NCBI RefSeq assembly: GCF_015207735.1
Contig: NZ_JADEWG010000046.1
Coordinates: 1-44,177, forward strand
Origin: [Phormidium] sp. LEGE 05292
Lineage (GTDB): Bacteria > Cyanobacteriota > Cyanobacteriia > Cyanobacteriales > Aerosakkonemataceae
Direction: 5' to 3'
DNA: 44,177 nt
Under the pieces are notes generated by a model. It made no database searches, was not told the origin of the DNA, and was given only the letters and a program-made list of their open reading frames with translations. Each line of letters opens with the position of its first letter. Position 1 is the stretch's first letter. A program made the translations under genes and the position numbers. Positions 36,420 to 44,139 of this stretch are shown piece by piece.

Positions 36420-36634
36420 ACACTGAAGTGTTTACAACAGACAGGTTCGTTGTGAGCGCTTTAGCGCTAGTTAAACACTGAAGTGTTTACAACGGACAGG
36501 TTTGTTGTCGGCGCTTTAGCGCTAGTGAAACACTGAAGTGTTTACAACGGACAGGTTTGTTGTGAGCGCTTTAGCGCTAGTGAAACACTGAAGTGTTTAC
36601 AACGGACAGGTTTGTTGTCGGCGCTTCAGCGCTA
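36418..36634 (+). repeat. Left REP array, four 55-bp units
   Basis: Units start at 36418, 36473, 36528 and 36583 (the last is cut to 52 bp). Each has AAACACTGAAGTGTTT, then ACAAC(A/G)GACAGGTT, then (C/T)GTTGT, then a hairpin AGCGC-TTTA-GCGCT. The two hairpins are inverted copies of the same motif plan: tetraloop TRAA plus the ACAAC flank. Units two and four have CGGCGC, giving a G-T pair in the stem, and unit four has a TTCA loop. The array starts inside the cyanophycinase stop codon and ends 8 bp from the transposase stop. Confidence 0.92.
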
Positions 36635-36642
36635 CTTGCTAC

Positions 36643-37236
36643 TTACTTATCCCAGTCAATTCCGTAATCTCTTACTGGATATTCAACCCAAGCATCACGC
36701 AACCACTGTCTTCCATATTCTTGAAAATACCAGTGAACGCTACTATGAACCCAATTGTAAGGAGAATTTGCCCAATTATGTTTGACTGGGTTGTAATGAA
36801 TATAATTAAGAGTTGTATAATAATGTCTTTCGGAACGAATAGCGCGATCGTTCCATTTACACCATATTTTTCGCCCAGTTATATTTTCTTCCAAATTCCA
36901 TTTTCGAGATGTTGCACCATGAATTTGGCGAAATAATTCACTTAATATATCAAAATTTATTAAATGCACTAAAAGATGATAGTGATTAGGTAAAATAACC
37001 CAAGCTAAAATCTCTATATCATTAGTTATAAACTTTTCAAATATTAGATCTAGTAGTTGCTGACGGCGAGATTCAGAATTTAAATGACACTTATGTTCAT
37101 AACAAGCTGATGTTAATAAATAAAGAGATCTATTCCGTACTTGATGCGGTGGGGAGTGAGGTGGAAAACCACGTTTTAAGCGATGCTCAACTAATTCAGC
37201 TTTTTGTTTTGGAGTTAATTTACGATATTCGTACAT
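36643..37236 (-). CDS. REP-associated tyrosine transposase (RAYT)
   Basis: This intact 197-residue Y1 HUH nuclease of the IS200/IS605-related RAYT group has the HUH motif LPNHYHLLVH (His85, His87) and the catalytic-Tyr region LNYIHYNPVKH, with Tyr145 as nucleophile; YIHxNPVKH is the hallmark of RAYTs. In known systems RAYTs nick and join single-stranded REP hairpins and are domesticated single-copy genes. Here it is enclosed by two arrays of a 55-bp palindromic unit, so the arrays are the likely substrate. There is no frameshift and all key residues are present, so it may be active. Its upstream region contains the right array's first hairpin about 27 bp away. Confidence 0.93.
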   Translation of the reverse strand: MYEYRKLTPKQKAELVEHRLKRGFPPHSPPHQVRNRSLYLLTSACYEHKCHLNSESRRQQLLDLIFEKFITNDIEILAWVILPNHYHLLVHLINFDILSELFRQIHGATSRKWNLEENITGRKIWCKWNDRAIRSERHYYTTLNYIHYNPVKHNWANSPYNWVHSSVHWYFQEYGRQWLRDAWVEYPVRDYGIDWDK

Positions 37237-37255
37237 ATTGTGAGTTTGTTTTTTA

Positions 37256-37528
37256 GTTTGTTGTGAGCGCTTTAGCGCTAGTGAAACACTGAAGTGTTTA
37301 CAACGGACAGGTTTGTTGTGAGCGCTTTAGCGCTAGTGAAACACTGAAGTGTTTACAACGGACAGGTTTGTTGTGAGCGCTTTAGCGCTAGTGAAACACT
37401 AAAGTGTTTACAACGGACAGGTTTGTTGTGAGCGCTTTAGCGCTAGGGAAACACTGAAGTGTTTACAACGGACAGGTTTGTTGTCGGCGCTTTAGCGCTA
37501 GTGAAACACTGAAGTGTTTACAACGGAC
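37256..37528 (+). repeat. Right REP array, four full and two partial 55-bp units
   Basis: A partial unit (37256-37283) with the AGCGC hairpin is followed by full units at 37284, 37339, 37394 and 37449 and a half unit (37504-37528) with the AAACAC hairpin. The unit at 37394 has a TAAA loop in the first hairpin. The unit at 37449 has CGGCGC. Orientation is the same as in the left array, so transposase plus margins interrupt one continuous tandem series. Confidence 0.92.
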
Positions 37529-37587
37529 TTTTTATTAGTTTACCTTATTTTATTAGGGTGGAAAATTTTCCACCCTCACTCGATGAA

Positions 37588-38373
37588 TTAGTTATTCAAG
37601 GCACGTAAAAAGCGTTGCATACTGGCAAAAATTCCGGGTTTTTTCGGTTTTGGTGCATCACCGGAATTATCACTTGTTGGTTGAGTTTCTCTCATTAAAA
37701 TTTGATCGATTTCCTCACCAACTGGTTTTGTCGGTAATTCCACCAAGAGTTGATATTCGCTGTTATTTTCTAACCAAACTTGCCATAAACCAGGATAACA
37801 ACGGAAAATTGCTGCACCTTGTAATGGTCGAACATAGTAACAGGAAAAGAGTGTACTAAGAAAACGCAGACGCAATTGGCGTGTACTGTAACCAATTCCT
37901 ACAGTACCAGCATCTTCTAAGTGTGGGTTGAGTAAAATTACAGGTCGATCGCCAACTGCATTACAAATTTTTTCCACTTCCCCCACTTCCACAGAACTGG
38001 GATCAATTAACAGAAAAACATCATCTTCGGGAGCAATTTTATCTTGTACTGGCAATCTACCTAAACCAATATCTTCTAATTTGTAGGGAATATCTTTTCC
38101 CCAGTCGCGTCGCGCCAACGCTGCTGCACCTGCATCAGGGAAAAACACTTTCACTTGGGGACGAGTTTTTGCTTCTGCGTCTTCACTGTTTTGGAAATTA
38201 GGGAGATTGTCGAACACAGGAAGAAATTGTAGTGCGATCGACTGCGCTTGCAAGGCGATTTCGGGAAACACCATTTCGACTTGGATTCTATTTTGTCCAT
38301 TTGCGATCGCTGCTAGGGTAGCTTGTTGTGCTTGTGCGATCGCTTCTTCTAAAGTTTTGGGAAGTTCCACCAT
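37588..38373 (-). CDS. DUF1995 family protein
   Basis: This 261-residue soluble protein matches DUF1995, found in cyanobacteria and chloroplasts (related to plant LPA3, which aids photosystem II accumulation). Visible family text includes LPKTLEEAIAQAQQAT near the start, RPQVKVFFPDAGAAALARRDW, and VILLNPHLEDAGTVGIGYSTR. The C-terminal ~30 residues are basic and Pro-rich. Function in cyanobacteria is not established. It is divergent from the TAXI gene. Confidence 0.85.
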   Translation of the reverse strand: MVELPKTLEEAIAQAQQATLAAIANGQNRIQVEMVFPEIALQAQSIALQFLPVFDNLPNFQNSEDAEAKTRPQVKVFFPDAGAAALARRDWGKDIPYKLEDIGLGRLPVQDKIAPEDDVFLLIDPSSVEVGEVEKICNAVGDRPVILLNPHLEDAGTVGIGYSTRQLRLRFLSTLFSCYYVRPLQGAAIFRCYPGLWQVWLENNSEYQLLVELPTKPVGEEIDQILMRETQPTSDNSGDAPKPKKPGIFASMQRFLRALNN

Positions 38374-38456
38374 AGAGGATTTGTAGCTGGGTTTTAAGTT
38401 AACTTACGATCAACAATAGTATTATTCAAAAACGCCACTAATACCATCTAAAATTC

Positions 38457-39785
38457 ATGAGTCGTAAATTAATTGCTTCTGTTTCCATAGCTGTATTATG
38501 TTTAACGATCGCTGGCGGGACTATTTGGAACTTAATAAAACAAAAAAATAGTACGATCGAACTCAAACTTGCCACAGGTAGTAAAGGCGGAGATTACTAT
38601 ACTTTTGGTGAAGCGATACGCCAGGTAATTGCCAAGAATGAACCGCGCATTCAACTAAAAGTAATACCTACTAATGGTTCTGTGGAAAATATGCAACTCT
38701 TAGATGAAGGTAAAGTACAACTTGCTCTTGTCCAAAATGATACACCAGCCAAGCCTTCAGCCCGTGCTATTGCTCTAATTTATCCAGAAGTTTTCCATTT
38801 AATTGTTTCGCAAAAATCCGAAATTAAAAGCATTTTCGACCTCAAAGGTAAACGTATAGCCTTAATGCCTAAAGGCAGTGGTGCTTATAATGCTTTTTGG
38901 ATTTTAGCTAAGCATTATGATTTTAAACCTACTGATTTTCAGTTGCGGGAAATGACTCCTCAACAAGCAGCATTAGCTTTGCGTAACGGTCAAGTAGATG
39001 CGATTTTTCGGACTTTGCCAATAGGTAATAGTTGGACAAGGGAATTACTGAGAACAACTCAAGCACGAATGATTCCGATCGACCAAGCAGCAGCCATGAA
39101 AATCTCTTATCCTTATTTGGTTGATAGTACAATTCCTAAAGGAACTTATAAAGCTATTCCGGCTGTTCCTGAAGATAATTTACCTACTGTTGGTGTGCAA
39201 GCAGCATTAATCACCAGTGAACAAATACCTGGCAAATTAGTTAAAGACATTACCAGTATTCTCTATGAGAATCGTCATGATTTGGTGAAAATTGAACCGA
39301 AAGCTGCTACCATTTCTCAACCAGATATAGGTCAAAATTTAGGTTTTAGTTTGCATGAAGGAGCCAGAGATTACTACGATCGCGAAAAACCCTTTTTTCT
39401 GGCTGAAAATGCTGATTATTTTGCTTTGTTGATATCAATTGCTACTTTGGTTGGTTCTGGTTTGTGGTCTTTGCGTTCCAATTTTGTAGCTAAACAAAAA
39501 AACCGTGCTGATAATTACAATTTAAAAATTTTAGCTTTAACAGAAACAGCACGCCAGACAGATAAATTAGAAGATTTGGAAAACTTACGGCAAGAATTAT
39601 TCAAAATTCTTCGGCAAGTTGTGCAAGACTTAGATACCGATCGCATTTCCCCCGAAGCTTTCCAATCCTTTGCCTTTTCTTGGCAAGTAGCAATTAATAC
39701 TATTCATCATAAAGAAATTATGGCAATTAATAAGTTACCTAATCCTAAAGATTTGGAACTAGAGTCATTAAATAATAATAAATAA
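38457..39785 (+). CDS. TAXI-family TRAP solute-binding protein with membrane anchor
   Basis: The N-terminal helix (about 5-27) is a signal or anchor. The TAXI (TRAP-associated extracytoplasmic immunogenic) binding domain covers about 35-300; LATGSKGGDYYTFGEAI and the GSVENMQLLDEGKVQLALVQND text are typical. Unusually, a second membrane helix (about 323-342; ALLISIATLVGSGLWSL) and a ~95-residue charged, coiled-coil-like cytoplasmic tail follow. Plain binding proteins lack these. No TRAP permease gene is near, so it may be a sensor or work with a remote permease. Confidence 0.85.
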   Translation: MSRKLIASVSIAVLCLTIAGGTIWNLIKQKNSTIELKLATGSKGGDYYTFGEAIRQVIAKNEPRIQLKVIPTNGSVENMQLLDEGKVQLALVQNDTPAKPSARAIALIYPEVFHLIVSQKSEIKSIFDLKGKRIALMPKGSGAYNAFWILAKHYDFKPTDFQLREMTPQQAALALRNGQVDAIFRTLPIGNSWTRELLRTTQARMIPIDQAAAMKISYPYLVDSTIPKGTYKAIPAVPEDNLPTVGVQAALITSEQIPGKLVKDITSILYENRHDLVKIEPKAATISQPDIGQNLGFSLHEGARDYYDREKPFFLAENADYFALLISIATLVGSGLWSLRSNFVAKQKNRADNYNLKILALTETARQTDKLEDLENLRQELFKILRQVVQDLDTDRISPEAFQSFAFSWQVAINTIHHKEIMAINKLPNPKDLELESLNNNK

Positions 39786-39787
39786 GC

Positions 39788-39822
39788 AAATTTTAGATTT
39801 GAAGAGTTGAAATCTAAAATTT
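39788..39822. terminator. AT-rich 13-bp hairpin between convergent genes
   Basis: AAATTTTAGATTT (39788-39800) and AAATCTAAAATTT (39810-39822) are exact reverse complements around GAAGAGTTG. It lies 3 bases after the TAXI gene stop and 8 bases before the TPR gene stop. Two-way terminator is the likely role. Confidence 0.65.
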
Positions 39823-39829
39823 ATTGACT

Positions 39830-40456
39830 TTAACAGCCTTTCATCTCTTGTCCCTTATTCGGGGGAACGATCGGCCAACTAGTTTTTAATTTACTTTCGT
39901 CTTTATTTCGGACTGCTTCAATTAACTCCATCATTTGAGCAAATTTAAATTTAAATAATCTGGCTTCTGCTAGAAAATCAGCAATTGCAGCTTGATTATA
40001 GCCCAAAAAATAATTAGCAAATCCTCTATTTTCTCGCACTAAAGGCGTAGAACTATTCAGTCTAATTGATTGGGTATAATCAGCAATAGCAGCCCGATAA
40101 TTCTTCGATCGCGCATACGCAGTTCCCCGATTAGCATAAACTAAATGAGCGTTAGGAAAGTCAGGTTTGAGGCGCAAGAGAAAATTGTAATTAGCGATCG
40201 CATTTGGTAAATCTCCTAATAATACATAAGTGTTACCTCGGTAGAAATAAATGTTTGCATAGTGAGGATTGCGCCGCAAAGCTTCATAGAAGTTTGTCAA
40301 AGCACTGCCTAACTTATAATTGAAATAATCTCGCTTACCTCGACAAAAATACTGCTCTACCGAAACATTTGTAGATGAATTAGTTAACTTAGGATAAATC
40401 ACCTCATTTTTCAGTAAACAATTTGAGGCAAAATAAGCTGAACAAATTGACAACAT
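39830..40456 (-). CDS. TPR-repeat protein
   Basis: This 208-residue protein has an N-terminal hydrophobic segment (MLSICSAYFASNCLL) that may be a signal peptide. Then come about four tetratricopeptide repeats (about 50-180) of the form A..Y.RGNTYVLLGDLPNAIANYN and RGTAYARSKNYRAAIADYTQ. TPR domains mediate protein binding, and no partner is evident. A short unstructured tail ends in KGQEMKGC. It is convergent with the TAXI gene and 57 bp downstream of the cysteine desulfurase gene on the same strand. Confidence 0.85.
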   Translation of the reverse strand: MLSICSAYFASNCLLKNEVIYPKLTNSSTNVSVEQYFCRGKRDYFNYKLGSALTNFYEALRRNPHYANIYFYRGNTYVLLGDLPNAIANYNFLLRLKPDFPNAHLVYANRGTAYARSKNYRAAIADYTQSIRLNSSTPLVRENRGFANYFLGYNQAAIADFLAEARLFKFKFAQMMELIEAVRNKDESKLKTSWPIVPPNKGQEMKGC

Positions 40457-40513
40457 GATTACCTATTTAATTGATAGATACGGAAACCTCTACAGCAAGT
40501 GCAAAGGTAAAAA

Positions 40514-41680
40514 CTAAACTTTAGATAAAGCTGGTTCAGGAGTCAACCTTTGTAAAACTTGCTGTAAAACCATCGCCGTCCAATCTACGTCTTCTTCAGT
40601 AGTATAACGCCCCAAAGTCAGACGAATTCCAGCTTTTGCCATTTGATTGCTGTAGCCCATTGCCAGTAGTATCGGACTAGGATTAAGTTTACCACTGTTA
40701 CAAGCAGCACCAGCACTAATCCCAATTCCGGCTAAATTTAATTGCCGAACGATCGTTTTACCACTTAATTTTTTACCATCAGCATTTAGCAAACAAAAAC
40801 TCACATGATGGGGTAAACGCTGCCAACGATGTCCAGTAGATTGAAGGTTTATCAAATCAGATAATTGCTCAAAAAGCCGATCGCGCAACCCGATCAATCT
40901 TGGCGTTTCTTCACTCATTTCCTGCGCCGCCAACTCCGCCGCCACACCAAAACCAGCGATAATTGGTACAGCTTGCGTTCCCGATCGCAACTTCATTTCC
41001 TGACCCCCACCACCCAACAAAGGCACCAACTCCACACCCGGACGCACATACAACGCACCCGCACCTTGAGGGCCATAAATTTTGTGACTGGAAAGGGAAA
41101 GCAAATCTACCCCTAATTTTTGCACATCGATCGGCAATCTTCCCGCCACTTGCACCGCATCAGTATGAAATAATACCCCATGAGAACGGGCAATTTCGCT
41201 CAATTTTTCAATTGATTGCAAAGTTCCCACTTCGCTTTGACCATAAATAATTGAAACTAAAACCGTGTTCGTTCGCAAAGCATTTTGCAAATCATTTGGA
41301 TTCACCCAACCCCAACTATTCACAGGTAAACGAGTGATTTCCCAACCCCAACTTTCCAACAACTTTGCAGGTTCGGAAATCGCTGAATGTTCCACACTAG
41401 AAATAATAATATGTTGCGGTTGAGAATAACATCGCGCCACACCCATAATCGCCAAATTATCTGCTTCCGTACCACCAGAAGTAAAAATAATCCCATCAGC
41501 AGGCGCATTAATTAACCCTGCTACTTGCATTCTCGCTTGTTCTAATATAGTTGCTGACCTTTGCCCCCACTCATGCAAACTGGAAGGATTTCCCCACTGT
41601 TGAGTGAGGATTTGTTGCATAAGTGCGATCGCCTCTGGACGGGGCGGAGTTGTGGCGCTGTAATCTAAATAAATTTGCAT
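40514..41680 (-). CDS. Cysteine desulfurase (NifS/IscS-like)
   Basis: This 388-residue PLP enzyme would take sulfur from cysteine as a persulfide for Fe-S clusters and thio-cofactors. The N-terminal YLDYSATTPP and the PLP-binding Lys200 in SLSSHKIYGPQG are clear, as are HTDAVQVAG (Asp174) and the active-site Cys327 in ISAGAACNSG. The loop usually reading NNEVGT is GQSEVGT. The C-terminal part is short, closer to NifS than to IscS with its LEEDLV tail. BioB, encoded elsewhere in this window, is one Fe-S enzyme such a protein could serve. Confidence 0.92.
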   Translation of the reverse strand: MQIYLDYSATTPPRPEAIALMQQILTQQWGNPSSLHEWGQRSATILEQARMQVAGLINAPADGIIFTSGGTEADNLAIMGVARCYSQPQHIIISSVEHSAISEPAKLLESWGWEITRLPVNSWGWVNPNDLQNALRTNTVLVSIIYGQSEVGTLQSIEKLSEIARSHGVLFHTDAVQVAGRLPIDVQKLGVDLLSLSSHKIYGPQGAGALYVRPGVELVPLLGGGGQEMKLRSGTQAVPIIAGFGVAAELAAQEMSEETPRLIGLRDRLFEQLSDLINLQSTGHRWQRLPHHVSFCLLNADGKKLSGKTIVRQLNLAGIGISAGAACNSGKLNPSPILLAMGYSNQMAKAGIRLTLGRYTTEEDVDWTAMVLQQVLQRLTPEPALSKV

Positions 41681-41825
41681 ATTTTTAACTCTAACAGTTT
41701 CAGAAACAACAGATTATTTAACTTTTAGAATATAACGCTGATTCCACCTTAATTTGTTTAGTTATCAATTTGTACCTAAAGACACAGAAAAAAGTTTTGA
41801 ATTTTGAGTTAATAAACTTCTTCTT

Positions 41826-41868
41826 CCCCCCATCTCCCCATCTCCCCATCTCCCCATCTCCCCTGCTC
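41826..41868. repeat. CCCCATCT octamer tandem repeat
   Basis: The plus strand runs CCCCCCATCTCCCCATCTCC and continues with four CCCATCTC-type units. It sits just 3' of the small Cys-rich gene and matches the repeat at the window start. A false frame through it encodes GDGEMGRWGDGG. Confidence 0.75.
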
Positions 41869-41877
41869 CGAAAACCC

Positions 41878-42258
41878 CTAACAACCAGGTTTCTTGACGT
41901 TATAATCCTCATGAGACAAAACCTCTTGGGGAATTAACATTGTACCGCAGTCACGGCAAAGCATTCGGTAATTGCGGGTGATGGGAATACTAATGATAAA
42001 GCGATCGTAGCGCAAACGCTTTCCACCAAACTCTCGATAATCCTTATTTTCTTGTAAAGCGGCGATTACCAAACGCGCCTTAGTCACCACATGATAAGGC
42101 AAATCCCTTAAATTAATGGGGTCTTCATTAAAGGTAGACTCCCAATCTTGTTTTTCCCGCCGCTTCTGTTCCAAAATGGCGCGTATTTGGGCGCAACAAT
42201 GGCAAATTTGCCCATAACCCTTATGACCACAGGGAAACAGCTTCTTTCGTCTTGCCAT
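41878..42258 (-). CDS. Small Cys-rich, probably zinc-binding protein
   Basis: This 126-residue basic protein has an N-terminal Cys/His cluster (FPCGHKGYGQICHCC: Cys10, His12, Cys19, Cys21, Cys22) and a CRDC pair (Cys101, Cys104), consistent with one structural zinc site. It resembles small cyanobacterial hypothetical proteins of this layout. Between the clusters, residues 53-100 (LPYHVVTKARLVIAAL then FGGKRLRYDRFIISIPI and RNYRMLCR) look like the helix-then-sheet order of RelE/ParE-type folds, but that match is weak. No antitoxin gene is adjacent. The leader has overlapping hairpins around AGGAGG. Function unknown. Confidence 0.7.
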   Translation of the reverse strand: MARRKKLFPCGHKGYGQICHCCAQIRAILEQKRREKQDWESTFNEDPINLRDLPYHVVTKARLVIAALQENKDYREFGGKRLRYDRFIISIPITRNYRMLCRDCGTMLIPQEVLSHEDYNVKKPGC

Positions 42259-42269
42259 AAAACAACGGT

Positions 42270-42300
42270 GTGCCTCCTATTTGGCACCCAAAAGAGTGCC
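42270..42300 (-). promoter_or_regulatory. Overlapping hairpins around AGGAGG in the leader of the Cys-rich gene
   Basis: On the minus strand GGCAC (42300-42296), GTGCC (42287-42283) and GGCAC (42274-42270) follow each other. The middle GTGCC can pair with only one of the two GGCAC copies at a time. AGGAGG (42278-42273) lies in the loop and 3' arm of the second hairpin. Its spacing to the ATG (14 bases) is long, so its use as ribosome site is unproven. Confidence 0.35.
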
Positions 42301-42468
42301 CACCTAGTTAAAGTTGTATTAATCCCAGCGAAAAAACAGCCCGATCTAAAATTACCTTGTAAATTCCCCAAAAGTCTGTAACTTAATTAATCTCTACTGA
42401 TTTATCTGATGTTATTGTACTTAATAGCTGGTAACTAAAATTACCCAAAATCTTTTCTTTGGTGAGTG

Positions 42469-44139
42469 ATGTTGCATCTACCTACCCGCAATCTCCCAAA
42501 ACTTTTTCCGGCAATTGTTTTGGCATTCTTCCTCTCAGCTTGCCAAAAAGCAGTCCCCCAAACGCAAAAACTTACTCCCTTACCCCAAGATCCCTTCGTT
42601 CAGGTATATTTCAATCACGCCCAGTTACCTGAATATGTAGAATCTTACCGTCCACAAAGAAGGTCAGGAGATGACCTAGAGCAAGTTATAGTTAATACTA
42701 TTGCTAATGCTAAGTCCACAGTAGATGTAGCAGTGCAAGAATTACGTTTACCTAAAATTGCCCAAGCTTTAGTTGCACGCCAAAAAGCAGGTGTAAAAGT
42801 TAGAGTAATTTTAGAAAATAATTACAGTCGTCCTTGGAGTAAGTTTACCGCAGATGAAATAGCAAAACTGCCTCCTAGAGAACAAGACCGCTACAAAGAA
42901 TATCGCAAACTTGTAGACCTAAACGAAGATGAAAAATTAGATGTTGGAGAAATTAATCAGAGAGATGCTTTAGTAATTTTAGAAAATGCTAAAGTGCCAA
43001 TAATTGATGACACTGCTGATGGTTCTGCTGGTAGCGGTTTAATGCACCACAAATTTGTCATTGTTGATAATCAGACATTAATTATTACTTCAGCTAATTT
43101 TACAACTTCTGATATTCACGGAGATTTGCAAAATCTTGATAGTTTAGGAAATGAGAATAATTTACTCAAAATCAATAGTCCTACATTAGCAACAGTTTTC
43201 ACTGAAGAATTTAATTTGATGTGGGGTGATGGAGTCGGGGGAAAACCAGATAGTAAATTTGGGGTGAAAAAACCATTACGTCCTGCACAAACAGTAGATT
43301 TAGGAACTGTTAAAATATCTGTCCAATTTTCACCGACATCTAATACAGTACCTTGGGAACAAAGCAGCAATGGGTTAATTGGTAAAACTTTAGTTACTGC
43401 TACTGAATCGATCGATCTAGCCTTATTCGTCTTTTCCGAACAGCAATTAGCCAATATATTGGAAACAGATCGTCAGCGAGGAGTAAAAATCAAAGCTTTA
43501 ATTGAGCCGGATTTCGCCTATCGTTATTATAGTGAAGGTTTGGATATGATGGGAGTAGCTTTGGTCAATGATTGTAAATACGAAATCAACAATCGACCTT
43601 GGCAAAACCCAATTAATACTGTAGGAACACCTTTGCTCAGAAAAGGCGATTTATTACATCATAAATTTGCGGTCATTGATGGAAAAATTACGATCGCAGG
43701 TTCCCACAATTGGTCAGACGCAGCAAACAGCAACAACGACGAAACATTAGTAATAATTCAAAGTCCCAAAGTAGCCGCCCATTTTCAAAGAGAATTCGAT
43801 CGACTTTATGCCGACGCTCAAATTGGTTTACCAGATAGAATTAAGCAGAAAATTAAAACTCAACAGCAACAATGTCCCCAAATTGAAACAGCCTCTAAAC
43901 CAGTTCAGCAAAACTCAAATTCTCCTACAGTTCCCGAAACTCAAAATCTTCCCAAAGTTAACCTAAACACCGCAACGCAACAAGAATTAGAAGCATTACC
44001 AGGAATCGGGCCAAAATTAGCTCAAGAAATTATTAAAGCAAGACAACAAAAACCTTTTACCTCCCTAGAAGATCTCGATCGCATCCCCGGCATCGGGCCA
44101 AGATTATTAGAAAAATTGAAAGACCGAGTAACTTGGTGA
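42469..44139 (+). CDS. Secreted phospholipase D-like lipoprotein with HhH domain
   Basis: This protein of about 556 residues has a signal peptide with lipobox FLSAC. Numbering from the upstream in-frame GTG at 42466, HKD motif 1 is His194, Lys196 and Asp201 (MHHKFVIVDN) with TSANF after it, and HKD motif 2 is His398, Lys400 and Asp405 (HHKFAVIDG) with GSHNWS. Two HKD motifs form one PLD active site. An insertion at 151-162 (DLNEDEKLDVGE) fits an EF-hand calcium loop. A ComEA-type helix-hairpin-helix domain at 498-557 has two PGIGP motifs, a DNA-binding fold. It could be an extracellular nuclease. ATG 42469 is preferred. Confidence 0.88.
   Translation: MLHLPTRNLPKLFPAIVLAFFLSACQKAVPQTQKLTPLPQDPFVQVYFNHAQLPEYVESYRPQRRSGDDLEQVIVNTIANAKSTVDVAVQELRLPKIAQALVARQKAGVKVRVILENNYSRPWSKFTADEIAKLPPREQDRYKEYRKLVDLNEDEKLDVGEINQRDALVILENAKVPIIDDTADGSAGSGLMHHKFVIVDNQTLIITSANFTTSDIHGDLQNLDSLGNENNLLKINSPTLATVFTEEFNLMWGDGVGGKPDSKFGVKKPLRPAQTVDLGTVKISVQFSPTSNTVPWEQSSNGLIGKTLVTATESIDLALFVFSEQQLANILETDRQRGVKIKALIEPDFAYRYYSEGLDMMGVALVNDCKYEINNRPWQNPINTVGTPLLRKGDLLHHKFAVIDGKITIAGSHNWSDAANSNNDETLVIIQSPKVAAHFQREFDRLYADAQIGLPDRIKQKIKTQQQQCPQIETASKPVQQNSNSPTVPETQNLPKVNLNTATQQELEALPGIGPKLAQEIIKARQQKPFTSLEDLDRIPGIGPRLLEKLKDRVTW

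Noticed and set aside
36418-37528. CRISPR-like periodic array
   Set aside because: The 55-bp units are identical throughout, with no unique spacers, and the units contain internal palindromes. No cas gene is near, and a RAYT gene is.
41718-41912. Minus-strand open frame of 64 residues
   Set aside because: It is read through the CCCCATCT tandem repeat (GDGEMGRWGDGG) and overlaps the Cys-rich gene; no homology or ribosome site.
37588-44139. Defence island or phage remnant
   Set aside because: Genes here are housekeeping or cyanobacterial families; no restriction, toxin-antitoxin pair or phage genes were found, apart from the speculative RelE-like note.
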